The position numbers and the translations under genes were made by a program. From Acidithiobacillus sp. HP-2 (lineage in GTDB: Bacteria > Pseudomonadota > Gammaproteobacteria > Acidithiobacillales > Acidithiobacillaceae), in contig NZ_JACKZA010000017.1 of the NCBI RefSeq assembly GCF_015100155.1, positions 1-63,360 of the forward strand: a stretch of 63,360 bases of DNA. The letters are read 5' to 3'. Under the pieces are notes generated by a model. The model was given only the letters and a program-made list of their open reading frames with translations, had not been told where the DNA came from and ran no database searches. Below are positions 7,391-15,767 of this stretch, one piece after another (position 1 is the stretch's first letter; every line of letters starts with the position of its first letter).

Positions 7391-8500
7391 TTACTGATCA
7401 CAAAGCCCATAAGATGAAGCGCAGGCCGGCAGATTTAGATCACCATTATCAAATAAATCCATCGTGCCATTTTCACCCTTGGCCCAAGCCACCCGCGCAT
7501 GGATGTTCAGATCCGAAAAAATGGCGCGTCGGTCTTTTAGGTCGCTGGCATCACACATAAACGTCGAATATCCGCGCTTCGATGCTTGGCCAACCAAGTG
7601 TTCCCATTCAGACAGTCTTGTTATTTCTTCCGGATACCGAAACGACACCTGGGCCAAATCACTCTTGTTGCTATTGATACAGACGCACCCGACACGGCTT
7701 TGACCCTGGCTATACAATGGATTCAATGGGCAACCTTGACCGCGCACAAAATCGACGGTTTGTTGTGCGGTCCAGTCCACCAAAGGCCGACAAGCCCAAA
7801 GTTTGGGGCCGATGCGCTCCATCTTTTTGGCATAACGACGATTGGGTGATTCATCGCGGCGGATACCTTGCCAGGAAACCACATGCAAGCCTTGGTCAAT
7901 GAGTTGTAGCTGATAGGCTACGGCCATATTTCTTTTCAGTTCCTCAGTGCAGAATTGTGCCTTTCTTGAAGGAAAACGGCCCTTCCACAAGCACAAATCC
8001 AAAAATGGATTACCAGTAGGATGCAGCACATTTAACGCTCGTCGTTTGGCTTTATTGGACCAGCGTACTTTTCGACCGCCACCGATTTTCCGCGTTTTCT
8101 GGACAAGCTCTTGGGTCGAAACGCCACCACGCCGAACAGTGCGATACAATACGTTCCCATGATGGTCCCGCTTTGGCACTGGATTGCCATTGGCATCAAA
8201 CACCGGAGCGGTTTTGTATTCACGCCGGGTGCGTTGATCTTGGGCGACAAACCGCCGTTTAGCGATAATTTCACGACTAAAATCCGCTTTGAGTCGTGTT
8301 ATCTGTATGCCCAGATGTCTTTCCAGCTCATCCAGATGTTTGTAAGTTATCGGAATTTCATTGCCGGTATCACAAAATATCGCCTGGATGCTTTCTCTGG
8401 GTACACGATCCAAAGCGATCAGCAATGTGGCCGTACTGTCTTTGCCACCAGACACACTGATTACATGAACCGTTTTCACGCTACCATCCCTAAAAAACAT
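7391..8500 (-). CDS. PAPS-reductase-like PP-loop protein
   Basis: The product opens with VHVISVSGGKDSTATLL, a PP-loop (SGGKDS) that binds ATP or adenylyl sulfate, and then IFCDTGNE, both typical of the phosphoadenosine phosphosulfate reductase family. Later cysteine sites CTEELKR and GCVCINSNKSD match phage and plasmid members rather than the sulfur-assimilation enzyme. It is 369 residues from ATG 8500, which overlaps the upstream stop by 11 bases; the longer frame to 8566 has a Cys/Ser/Trp-rich, unlikely N-terminus. Reaction unknown; nucleotide or sulfur chemistry is probable. Confidence 0.8.
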   Translation of the reverse strand: MFFRDGSVKTVHVISVSGGKDSTATLLIALDRVPRESIQAIFCDTGNEIPITYKHLDELERHLGIQITRLKADFSREIIAKRRFVAQDQRTRREYKTAPVFDANGNPVPKRDHHGNVLYRTVRRGGVSTQELVQKTRKIGGGRKVRWSNKAKRRALNVLHPTGNPFLDLCLWKGRFPSRKAQFCTEELKRNMAVAYQLQLIDQGLHVVSWQGIRRDESPNRRYAKKMERIGPKLWACRPLVDWTAQQTVDFVRGQGCPLNPLYSQGQSRVGCVCINSNKSDLAQVSFRYPEEITRLSEWEHLVGQASKRGYSTFMCDASDLKDRRAIFSDLNIHARVAWAKGENGTMDLFDNGDLNLPACASSYGLCDQ

Positions 8501-8717
8501 GCACGACAAGCTGGTACAAAAAGAACAGCTCCGCGAGCGTGCCCAAGGCCAGAATGACCAGCACATGCACGAGATCCCCGAACAGCCGGGAGAAGTCGAT
8601 CTGCAGCCGGATGATCTGCATAAAATCCTCCGCTGCAGAAAAAAACAGCAAAGCGACTACCAGAATGGGGATGCCAATAACACCGAGTAACCAGATCATA
8701 AAAATCTCCTTAAACAC
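8490..8717 (-). CDS. two-helix membrane protein
   Basis: The 75-residue product has helices at about 5-27 and 47-70 joined by a short amphipathic segment. ATG 8717 follows a TTAAGGAG site. No family is recognised. It overlaps the PP-loop gene. Confidence 0.5.
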   Translation of the reverse strand: MFKEIFMIWLLGVIGIPILVVALLFFSAAEDFMQIIRLQIDFSRLFGDLVHVLVILALGTLAELFFLYQLVVHVF

Positions 8718-8742
8718 CTATCCGGCGCGAACACCGAAGCCT

Positions 8743-9090
8743 TTACGCTATTCTTTCCATCCCCGTTAGATATTTTGGATGATGGCCACTCAGCCATGCT
8801 GCCGCATGATTAACGGCAGCTACGGCAGCCTCATGCACGCTGGCCATAACGCGCACCACCTTGCTGGTCCGAACCTTCGCCGTCTGCAGGGCAGAAGATC
8901 TCAGGACAAACGCAGCCCGTCGTGCAGCGACCAGTGCCAGGGCAAAAAAGCCGACCCGCGCCCGTACCTGCTCGGCCACCTCACGGCCCTCGCCCATTTC
9001 ATGCAGGGCATTAAAAACGGCACGGGGCTGCTCAGTCATCGCAACACCCGCAACCACCAGCGCAAGCACCATCTGAAAAACTCGATTCAT
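8743..9090 (-). CDS. small exported or membrane protein, alanine-rich
   Basis: From ATG 9090 the product begins MNRVFQMVLALVVAGVAM, which reads as a signal peptide or anchor. The rest is alanine/valine-rich with basic helices. Alternative starts lie 6 and 9 bases upstream. No family recognised. Confidence 0.45.
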   Translation of the reverse strand: MNRVFQMVLALVVAGVAMTEQPRAVFNALHEMGEGREVAEQVRARVGFFALALVAARRAAFVLRSSALQTAKVRTSKVVRVMASVHEAAVAAVNHAAAWLSGHHPKYLTGMERIA

Positions 9091-9158
9091 AATCATCACC
9101 GTTATAAAATCGCAAATGGAAAATCTTATCCATGTGCGTTTTCCCTTTTATAATTTGT

Positions 9159-9569
9159 TTATTGTTCCGCCTTCTCTTTAATGCGCTCTAATAATGCGAG
9201 CCCTTCATCCAGAATCCATCCATCGTAAAACTCTCCAAATACCGGTTCAGCGGGTTTTGCTTTGAAGGTCAACATTGGATCACTTACCCACCCATCACCA
9301 GCGATACTATATTCCTTGTAATTGACAATCGTAGAATTAACCGCACGAATTGCACTCTCTATATCATTAGCTTTAATGCAACGAGCAATCTCCCCGAAAT
9401 AATGAATCGAATCAGACAGCCAAAGCACATGCTTACAATGTTCTTTCGCGCTCTCCCACCCTGAACGGTACCTGTAAGGGGTGTGCATCCGAATAGAAAT
9501 GGCCACACGCGACATAAACATTACCAGATCAGCCAACTCTGGAGTGAAATCAATGCTTGCAGTCATCAT
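9159..9569 (-). CDS. hypothetical soluble protein
   Basis: The 136-residue product is helical and contains no membrane segment or known motif (MTASIDFTPELADLVMFMSR start, LLERIKEKAEQ end). A GAGGGAGAAACAA ribosome site precedes the start, which overlaps the upstream gene by 20 bases. Confidence 0.5.
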   Translation of the reverse strand: MMTASIDFTPELADLVMFMSRVAISIRMHTPYRYRSGWESAKEHCKHVLWLSDSIHYFGEIARCIKANDIESAIRAVNSTIVNYKEYSIAGDGWVSDPMLTFKAKPAEPVFGEFYDGWILDEGLALLERIKEKAEQ

Positions 9570-9738
9570 TTGTTTCTCCCTCGGTCATTTCGTCGCACGC
9601 CCTTAGCCCGATAGCTCTATCAAATTCCGTCATATCACCCCAATAATTAAAACCACAATGGGGGCACCATTCATTTCCCGGAACATTCATACCAAAATTG
9701 CAACGCTGACAACCGTATCGGCTGGGTATCTTTTCCAT
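9550..9738 (-). CDS. 62-residue zinc-ribbon protein
   Basis: From ATG 9738 the product reads MEKIPSRYGCQRCNFGMNV and then EWCPHCGFNYWG, a two-CxxC zinc ribbon with an acidic tail. A longer upstream extension in frame is cysteine-rich junk over a terminator and is rejected. Confidence 0.55.
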   Translation of the reverse strand: MEKIPSRYGCQRCNFGMNVPGNEWCPHCGFNYWGDMTEFDRAIGLRACDEMTEGETNDDCKH

Positions 9739-9754
9739 GAAAACCTCATTTTCT

Positions 9755-9782
9755 CTAAAAAAGCCCGCCCAACTCGACGGGC
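9755..9782 (-). terminator. intrinsic terminator
   Basis: On the minus strand GCCCGTC-GAGTTG-GGCGGGC is followed by six T. It ends the transcript of the 87-residue gene upstream (9819-10082) and separates it from the cargo string. Confidence 0.75.
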
Positions 9783-9818
9783 AATACAACCGCATTCTGG
9801 GAGAGTGGCACCGCAAAA

Positions 9819-10082
9819 CTAATGCACCGCAAAAGATCCCGGCTTCGCCTGGTCCGGAGCGCAAATCACCCGGCTCCAGATATCCCAGATGGCAGGCTTG
9901 GCACACAACAGCCGGTATCCCCGGAAATACAGTTCTTCGGGCGTTGCCCAGAAGTCCACGACAGAGCCTTGGATATGTAGTTTCACAAAACCATCCACCG
10001 ATTCTGTTTTTAGAACGGGCAGGATGCTTCCTTCAGGACGGCGCACAAGGCCCGCAAACTGCTTTAGATGTGAAATCTGCAT
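9819..10082 (-). CDS. hypothetical 87-residue protein
   Basis: From ATG 10082 (behind TTGGGAGACTTGG) the product is MQISHLKQFAGLVRRPEG followed by a beta-rich body with FWATPEELYFRGYRLL. No known domain. It is a single-gene transcript bracketed by two similar terminators. Confidence 0.5.
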   Translation of the reverse strand: MQISHLKQFAGLVRRPEGSILPVLKTESVDGFVKLHIQGSVVDFWATPEELYFRGYRLLCAKPAIWDIWSRVICAPDQAKPGSFAVH

Positions 10083-10095
10083 ATCCAAGTCTCCC

Positions 10096-10121
10096 AAAAA
10101 AGCCCGTCCCGAAAGACGGGC
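10096..10121 (-). terminator. intrinsic terminator
   Basis: On the minus strand the perfect 7-bp stem GCCCGTC-TTTCGG-GACGGGC is followed by TTTTTT. It ends the HU operon. Confidence 0.8.
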
Positions 10122-10141
10122 AAATAGCCGCAAAACAACCG

Positions 10142-10369
10142 CTAAGAAGATGATCCCTGATGAACCGTCTGCGAAGCTGACGCAGCAGGAACAGCAGGGT
10201 GCGCTACAGGGGGCGCTGGATGGCCACCCATAAATTTGCCAATGATGAAAAACACAATGGTAAATGCCACAAATGCCGTCACCAGAATCAGGGTTAATCG
10301 CTTGCCGGATTCCTTCGGTTTCTTATGCAGATGCAGATGGTGTTCGGTGTTCTGGTCGTTGTCAGCCAT
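10142..10369 (-). CDS. small single-helix membrane protein
   Basis: From ATG 10369 the 75-residue product has a histidine-rich start (MADNDQNTEHHLHLHKK), one helix at about residues 23-42 and a Pro/Ala-rich tail probably outside the cytoplasm. The start overlaps the HU stop (ATGGCTGA), so it is coupled to a DNA-bending protein, an odd pairing. Confidence 0.5.
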   Translation of the reverse strand: MADNDQNTEHHLHLHKKPKESGKRLTLILVTAFVAFTIVFFIIGKFMGGHPAPPVAHPAVPAASASQTVHQGSSS

Positions 10370-10637
10370 GAACAGCCTCCTTGATGGTCTTGGCGGGCCT
10401 GAAGCGGACAACGCGACAGGCGGGGATGTCTATTTCTTCCCCGGTTTGTGGGTTGCGGCCCTTGCGGGCTTCCTTCATTACGACGGAAAAGGTACCCAGT
10501 CCTTGCAGCCGCAGGTCCGTGTCAACGGTTAGCGCATCGGAGATGGAGTGAACCACCGTCGCCAGGGCTTTTTCCGCCTGGGCGCGGGGCATATCCCCGT
10601 TGCGAGACATAAGATCGAGAAATTGTGCCTTGTTCAA
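10362..10637 (-). CDS. HU-family DNA-bending protein
   Basis: The 91-residue product has the HU/IHF length and motifs: MNKAQFLDLMSRNGDMPRAQ, LQGLGTFSV and the arm GRNPQTGEEIDIPA followed by FRPAKTIKEAV. HU dimers bend DNA without strong specificity and assist replication and recombination. The gene stands behind a TACACTA-type site (10732-10738), so it may be controlled by the element. A second HU/IHF-type gene is at 12462-12737. Confidence 0.9.
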   Translation of the reverse strand: MNKAQFLDLMSRNGDMPRAQAEKALATVVHSISDALTVDTDLRLQGLGTFSVVMKEARKGRNPQTGEEIDIPACRVVRFRPAKTIKEAVHG

Positions 10638-10731
10638 TGAAACATCCTCCTAAGATGTGTGTTATTACTACAACATATAAGAACGAAAAAAATACCAACT
10701 ATGCAAAAACAAAGCATACTTATATTTTTAA

Positions 10732-10738
10732 TACACTA
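10732..10738 (-). promoter_or_regulatory. TAGTGTA site upstream of HU gene
   Basis: Read toward the gene the site is TTGTAGTGTATTAAA, about 95 bases before the HU start. The same heptamer occurs upstream of five other minus-strand genes and in the partition region. It may be part of a promoter or an operator. Confidence 0.4.
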
Positions 10739-10767
10739 CAATATAAAATGCAAGCGTGAAGCGGATT

Positions 10768-11343
10768 TCAGTGATAGAACCCGTGGAAGGCGACGAAACC
10801 GAAGCTCACCACCATGATGAAGATCATCCCCCACTTATTCATCTGGGCGCGGGACTCTTTGCTAAGATGGATACCCAACAGGGGCAACCAGCTTTCGGCG
10901 ATTTTCCAGCCATCCAGCGGCGGGATGGGGATCAGATTGAATCCGGCCAGGGCAAAGTTGGCCATGGCCATGATGCCGAAGACCTGGTGCCAGTTCGCCG
11001 GAAAGCCAAGAAACGCGGAAAAGTGATGCAGAATCAGAAACAGATACGCGGTGAACAGGGATGCGGCAGGGCCGGCTACGAATATAAGCCGCCAGTCAGA
11101 CGGCGGGACATTCTCTTCAGCAAAACGTACATAGCCCCAGATAGGCAGAATGCCGACCCGCAGTACCCGTCCACGATAGAATGTCAGGGATCCTGCACGG
11201 ATCTCCAGAACCGCCTCTTTCCCGCGCAGCAGCGCAATGACCAGCGCGTGCCCCAGCTCGTGCAGCAGAAACGAGATGACGAACAACCCCAGGGTGACGA
11301 ACAGGGCTAGCAGGAAATAGAGGATGTGGAGTAGGGTGGCCAT
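10768..11343 (-). CDS. M50 site-2 protease family membrane protein
   Basis: The 191-residue product has the zinc-metalloprotease motif LLHELGHALV near residue 28 inside a membrane helix, and the second metal-site motif NLIPIPPLDGWK near residue 140, as in short M50 (SpoIVFB/Rce-type) proteases. These enzymes cut membrane-embedded substrates. I chose ATG 11343 because AGGA lies 9 bases upstream. No anti-sigma substrate is recognised nearby. Confidence 0.8.
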   Translation of the reverse strand: MATLLHILYFLLALFVTLGLFVISFLLHELGHALVIALLRGKEAVLEIRAGSLTFYRGRVLRVGILPIWGYVRFAEENVPPSDWRLIFVAGPAASLFTAYLFLILHHFSAFLGFPANWHQVFGIMAMANFALAGFNLIPIPPLDGWKIAESWLPLLGIHLSKESRAQMNKWGMIFIMVVSFGFVAFHGFYH

Positions 11344-11354
11344 GAAAGTCATTC

Positions 11355-11750
11355 CTAATCCCCCAAAAAATCCCTTTTCAGGTATCGTGGAACACGTCTT
11401 GACGTAAGAATAGACTGCGTAATGCGGTGGAGAATATCTGCCCCAACATCCTCTCCTGTATGCCATTGTCCACTAGCGATATGGGTAGTCAGTTCGGTGT
11501 TGTTCAGAAGGCGGGCGTGTTGAAAATCGGCATAGCTGGCATGGCGTATAAAAGGATGGCTACCGGCATCTAGTGGGCACTCGTGCTGCATCCTTGGAAT
11601 GGCAGAACAAATCGGAACAGCAATGAATTGCTCGGCTGTTCCGTATATCGAAAGTGTTTTCGGACCAATGATGATGACAAATAGATGCTCACCGTCAGGG
11701 CCGCTGGGTATGAAAATCGTTTTCCCCGGTCGCGGTACCCATGCACACAT
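11355..11750 (-). CDS. probable toxin partner of Panacea antitoxin
   Basis: The 131-residue product starts with GKTIFIPSGPDGEHLFVII, then AVPICSAIP and ECPLDAGSHPFIRHASY. I recall similar proteins encoded beside DUF4065 genes. Its ATG shares a base with the stop of the Panacea gene (TAATG), the usual antitoxin-first order. Enzymatic activity is not evident; a small beta-barrel RNase-like fold is possible. Confidence 0.5.
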   Translation of the reverse strand: MCAWVPRPGKTIFIPSGPDGEHLFVIIIGPKTLSIYGTAEQFIAVPICSAIPRMQHECPLDAGSHPFIRHASYADFQHARLLNNTELTTHIASGQWHTGEDVGADILHRITQSILTSRRVPRYLKRDFLGD

Positions 11751-12409
11751 TAGAATCGAATCTGTGGATTCAGACTGGAGTTGGTAGATGCCATCTGCTG
11801 AATGTTGTCACAGATGATCTGGATGGCGTCAGGCTGATAACCCATGCTTTTCAGCATGATTTCCATGGAAATCGGCTTGCTGGAACCGTTCGGATCTTCC
11901 CACTCAGGGCAGTTTTCTGAACTGTGCGTGTAGTTCCTTAATTTTATGGCACTAAAATCACCAAAGGTTTCCCAAACACCTTCCAGTATTTCGACATCAC
12001 TCTCGCTAATCTGCAAGAGATCATCCGTATTCCGCAGTTTGCCTTCTTTCAGGCACATATACTTGCCCGCACCCCTTTCCGCGATAAAGGAATCCCAGTA
12101 TTCCCCGCCTTCGCGTTCTTCTGGAACGGAGTTAATCAGATTCAGGGTTGTGGACATTACGGGTCCATGCGGAAGTGAATAAAGGCTATCGCCTACCATC
12201 GGAGCGCCGTAGATCCTGTAAGATTCCCTTTCGGCAAGGTACATCAACTTCATCAGCTTCAGAATGCTGATGTTTGCTCCCCTGGCTTGGGCCTTCAGAA
12301 GAAAAAAGGCAGCGACTTCTGTAGCCTTTTTTTCATCAAAAGGGAACGAAAGCGGTTTGGATGATTCCCTGCTTTCCGAGATTGCCTGATTCTGATCGTG
12401 CTTACCCAT
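11750..12409 (-). CDS. Panacea (DUF4065/SocA-like) antitoxin domain protein
   Basis: The 219-residue product contains ATEVAAFFLLKAQARGANIS, LKLMKLMYLAERESYRIYG and SLPHGPVMSTTLNLI, the signature of the Panacea domain (DUF4065). Panacea domains neutralise many unrelated toxins and are encoded next to them. Here the next gene downstream overlaps by one base and is the obvious partner. About 30 residues precede the domain. Confidence 0.75.
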   Translation of the reverse strand: MGKHDQNQAISESRESSKPLSFPFDEKKATEVAAFFLLKAQARGANISILKLMKLMYLAERESYRIYGAPMVGDSLYSLPHGPVMSTTLNLINSVPEEREGGEYWDSFIAERGAGKYMCLKEGKLRNTDDLLQISESDVEILEGVWETFGDFSAIKLRNYTHSSENCPEWEDPNGSSKPISMEIMLKSMGYQPDAIQIICDNIQQMASTNSSLNPQIRF

Positions 12410-12461
12410 GTAGTTATCCTATACGAAAAATCCGGTGGGTGCGATGCGAGATGCAATCCAC

Positions 12462-12737
12462 TTAACACTTTCCCCGCAAGGTCTGCCCGGCCCGCCAGGT
12501 CACTACCCGCCTGGCGATAATCTCAGACGGTTCTCCCGTTTTTGGGTTCCTTCCCGGTCGGGAAGTTTTTTCACGAATGGAAAAATTGCCGAATCCGGAG
12601 AGTTTCACTTCCTCGCCGGATGCCAGTGTGGAGCGGATCGTATCGAAAAAGGCTTCCACCAGGCGTTTGGTGTCTCGAACCGTGAGCCCGGTAACGTAGG
12701 CTACTTCTGTGGCTATTTCGAGTTTGGTAACGGTCAT
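12462..12737 (-). CDS. IHF/HU-family DNA-binding protein
   Basis: The 91-residue product has [13 protein letters not shown] followed by [11 protein letters not shown] and [12 protein letters not shown], closer to IHF-alpha than to HU. IHF bends DNA at specific sites and assists oriT processing and site-specific recombination in many conjugative elements. It overlaps the upstream lipoprotein gene by ATGA. Confidence 0.88.
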   Translation of the reverse strand: MTVTKLEIATEVAYVTGLTVRDTKRLVEAFFDTIRSTLASGEEVKLSGFGNFSIREKTSRPGRNPKTGEPSEIIARRVVTWRAGQTLRGKC

Positions 12738-13420
12738 CCTTGGGCCTGCAATTTCTGGTTGGTATCCGCGAGTATTTTGGCGATGACTGCGCTCTGGCTC
12801 GATAGGTACACGTTGTCTGCTTTAGATGCAGATCCGTCGAAAGTGAACATCATGTGATCACTACCGGTTATCTGTTTCCTGACCGAGATCGGATAACCCT
12901 CTGAAAGAACGGTTTTGCCTGGTGATGAGGTGACGGTAACTACGTCATCCATGTGACCGATGACGTGATAGTATTTTGGCGAAAAGAAGCCATAAATGGG
13001 GATCACTCCCATGGCTAAACTATGTCCCAAATCGTAGTCGAGGAGGAACATATAGCGATGCCCCTTAGCAGGAACCATGTTGGTGTGAATGATGATGTCT
13101 GCGGGTGGTTCAGCTACCATTTTCGCCCCTTCTGCAGTGAGGGCTTCCGAGAGCAGCTTGTTATAATTTTTAATAGATTGCTTTGAATCCAACGTGGTGT
13201 TGCGACATGCTCTGGTAAGATATGTTAAACATTTGGGGTCATTAAACTTGTCGCCGGTTGTCGTCGTAACCAAAGCCACGGTTTTATCAGCCAGAGGCGA
13301 ATTCTGGACGGCAGGCCCGGTGTAAGCAACCTTGGGCATAGGTACTGTTGTGGCGCATCCGGAAAGTAGGGCGACGGCAGCGGAGAATGCGGCGAGGCGA
13401 AGCGTTTTTGTGTGGTGCAT
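12734..13420 (-). CDS. lipoprotein, function unknown
   Basis: The 228-residue product has a lipobox (ALLSGCATT) at about residue 22 after a basic start and hydrophobic core, so it should be lipid-anchored. The mature part is mixed alpha/beta without a known domain. Coupled to the IHF-type gene by ATGA. Confidence 0.65.
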   Translation of the reverse strand: MHHTKTLRLAAFSAAVALLSGCATTVPMPKVAYTGPAVQNSPLADKTVALVTTTTGDKFNDPKCLTYLTRACRNTTLDSKQSIKNYNKLLSEALTAEGAKMVAEPPADIIIHTNMVPAKGHRYMFLLDYDLGHSLAMGVIPIYGFFSPKYYHVIGHMDDVVTVTSSPGKTVLSEGYPISVRKQITGSDHMMFTFDGSASKADNVYLSSQSAVIAKILADTNQKLQAQG

Positions 13421-13455
13421 TAAATCTTCCTTCTTTAATCAGATTTGTATGTATA

Positions 13456-13659
13456 TTACCAAGTCCACTCTGGGTCGTCGTTGTCCACGGGCAATTCATC
13501 CAAGGGTTCCCAGTCAGTTTCCGAATCGTAACTATCGAACCATCCGGCACGAGGGATGCTGTCGTGCATCTTGCTTATTTCTGCAACTTGGAATTGATAT
13601 TCACTAAACCTAGCATCCAGACCGGAGTGGCTACCACAAAACCGGCTGATTAACTTCAT
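13456..13659 (-). CDS. hypothetical acidic 67-residue protein
   Basis: The frame from ATG 13659 overlaps the preceding gene's end by 29 bases and ends in a strongly acidic tail (SETDWEPLDELPVDNDDPEW). No domain. It is plausible by position but the ribosome site is weak. Confidence 0.4.
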   Translation of the reverse strand: MKLISRFCGSHSGLDARFSEYQFQVAEISKMHDSIPRAGWFDSYDSETDWEPLDELPVDNDDPEWTW

Positions 13660-14668
13660 GCTCAATATGACAGTCTCCAGCGTGGCAAAGATAGGCTTCG
13701 CCCTTGGATTGGCGGGTAACGAAGGACCAATCACCATACTTCTCGGAAAGAATTTGGCATTGTGATTTCGCCCACTTAGCATTTTGGAACTCATGGCCAA
13801 CAGGTTTCCATGTCACGGTCATGGCGTATTCCTTCTTGGGCGTGATGGGTTTCAGATCTTCAGTCCACAGAAACACTGGAAGCATGGCTTGTTTGTGAAG
13901 GACATCAGGGTTACGGATTTCACCTTGGAAAACCACCCCGTAAACCGAACTGGAAACGGAGTAAAATGCTTTTCCAGGTGCCCAGAAAGCATTTTTCCCA
14001 ACCATGCGGGAGCCTTCCTGGTTCATTTCTTTGCCGGATGCGACCCTTTCGGCCCATAATATATCTTTAACCATAGCGACTTTAGCCGTTTGGTAATTCG
14101 GATAGGTCCGTACAGCAGAAAGTGCATGATGGAACTTCCAGTAGCGATAACCGGGGACATAATGTCCGCTTCCGCCCCCGCCAAGGCTACCCAATACTGA
14201 CAGGGCACCCAGAACAATTCCTCCTGTACCAATGCCACCGAAATTGCCTGCATTGAGTAGCTGATCGCCATTCGCGATCTGTAATCCCCCCATCACCACT
14301 CCACCCAGATTGGAGTGATGTACCTTATCTGTTGCCATGAACTCGGCTTCGGGGCGCATATTCCCGTTAAGCGGGATTGGTATCTCCCTTAGGTGATATG
14401 CTGCATCTTCCACATAAAGGGTGGCAGGACCAGAAGTTTCAACGATTTCACCGGCGCGACATTTGCGTTCATTGTTCAGCGTGCTTAGTCCGGCAAGGGT
14501 GCATGGGCCACCTATATTTCCTATCTCTGGAGAATATAGGGCTTTTGCCAGATATGGATGATTTTCTGATTTGGCAACATGGTTGAAATGCGGCCCAGGC
14601 ATACCGCATCCTGCAAGGCACAAAATGGATCCCGCGAGTATTGCCTGTTTTTTGTGAATTAACGGCAT
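13631..14668 (-). CDS. large lipoprotein, function unknown
   Basis: The 345-residue product has a lipobox (LCLAGCGMP) at about residue 21. A glycine-rich segment (GNFGGIGTGGIVLGALSVLG) around residue 145-165 could be membrane-active. Cysteines in the mature part could form disulfides. No family recognised. It shares a region with other small envelope genes (14.7-18.3 kb). Confidence 0.6.
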   Translation of the reverse strand: MPLIHKKQAILAGSILCLAGCGMPGPHFNHVAKSENHPYLAKALYSPEIGNIGGPCTLAGLSTLNNERKCRAGEIVETSGPATLYVEDAAYHLREIPIPLNGNMRPEAEFMATDKVHHSNLGGVVMGGLQIANGDQLLNAGNFGGIGTGGIVLGALSVLGSLGGGGSGHYVPGYRYWKFHHALSAVRTYPNYQTAKVAMVKDILWAERVASGKEMNQEGSRMVGKNAFWAPGKAFYSVSSSVYGVVFQGEIRNPDVLHKQAMLPVFLWTEDLKPITPKKEYAMTVTWKPVGHEFQNAKWAKSQCQILSEKYGDWSFVTRQSKGEAYLCHAGDCHIEHEVNQPVLW

Positions 14669-14728
14669 AAAAATTCCCTTGTCTGAAAGCCTTTAGAGGC
14701 TAATCCAAAAACTGCAAATTGGCACCTG

Positions 14729-15211
14729 CTAGTAATCCTTAAACAGTGTGTTTTCAATAGCGTGAACCTGCATTAGAAAAATTGTGTCATCTTCATCTGC
14801 TGGGTGTTTTTTTCTTGAGCGAACAGATGCCCTGCGAGCATTGGCATAGCGCATGAAAAATAATACTAATCCCATTGCAATAGCGACCATAAAAAAGATG
14901 GGAACACATATCCACTTTGCGAGTTTGCCACTCTCCACAAGTCCGCCGTCCGTCAGAACATCGGCCTGTGAGCATTGGTAAATAGGGAACATTTTTTTCT
15001 TAGAAAACAGTCTGTAAACAATAGCTGTAGGTAATAATATAGGGGCAGCTACCAACAAGGTTAGGAACGTGCCACCATAGCCAAAGAAATTTTCCGGTGA
15101 TCTTTCTTTGTGCAGAGGGTGCATCCTTACACGGCGGGTGAGAAACCATGCGTAAAAAAGTCCTGAAATTAAAACAATACAGACAAGACTAGACAATATA
15201 TTCTGGATCAT
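14729..15211 (-). CDS. membrane protein, three helices
   Basis: From ATG 15211, with GAGG 8 bases upstream, the 160-residue product has helices at about 5-25, 46-66 and 98-120 and a basic RSRKK segment. Starting earlier in this frame would overlap the upstream gene extensively. No family recognised. Confidence 0.5.
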   Translation of the reverse strand: MIQNILSSLVCIVLISGLFYAWFLTRRVRMHPLHKERSPENFFGYGGTFLTLLVAAPILLPTAIVYRLFSKKKMFPIYQCSQADVLTDGGLVESGKLAKWICVPIFFMVAIAMGLVLFFMRYANARRASVRSRKKHPADEDDTIFLMQVHAIENTLFKDY

Positions 15212-15224
15212 AAAATAAACCTCA

Positions 15225-15701
15225 TTAAGAATTTCTAAGCATTCCATTGCCCCAAAAAATAAAGAAAAGCCCAAGAATAGTGAGGGGGAAATCGAGGATA
15301 AGATTGTTCTGCGCCTGAATTTCTGCGTTTTCCATTTTCGCAACGGCGATTTTTAAGAAAAAGGGAGAGGACAAGAGCATCCCTACAAGACCGTTTTCGA
15401 CGCCGCCGCCCTGAGATTCCTTCGCTCGAAGATCCGCCAATTTCTGAGGCGTGTAAGAGGCTATCTGCTTTAATCCCGCCCTTTCGGTCTGCCATACATT
15501 GATATTCGTATAAGTGTTATATCCACCCCAGCCAGCCATTCCCAACCCCGCCAACAGAAATATAATCCCCCAAACAATCAGATATGCAGATCTCGGCCCA
15601 GCGTTGCTGCGGACGGATCTCTTGGGCTCAGGCAATTTGCGGAAGGCCCATTCATTTCTTTCAGGAAGATTTTTGTTCTTCTTGAAGTTCGGGAATTTCA
15701 C
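15225..15701 (-). CDS. membrane protein, two helices
   Basis: The 158-residue product has a basic cytoplasmic start, a helix at about 40-60, a soluble middle and a C-terminal helix at about 135-153. Function unknown. Confidence 0.5.
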   Translation of the reverse strand: MKFPNFKKNKNLPERNEWAFRKLPEPKRSVRSNAGPRSAYLIVWGIIFLLAGLGMAGWGGYNTYTNINVWQTERAGLKQIASYTPQKLADLRAKESQGGGVENGLVGMLLSSPFFLKIAVAKMENAEIQAQNNLILDFPLTILGLFFIFWGNGMLRNS

Positions 15702-15767
15702 GCCGATCCCTCCTTATCCATCCTGGATTCGTGTCCTTTGTAACTGTTACGCTTATTAGGGGTTCCA

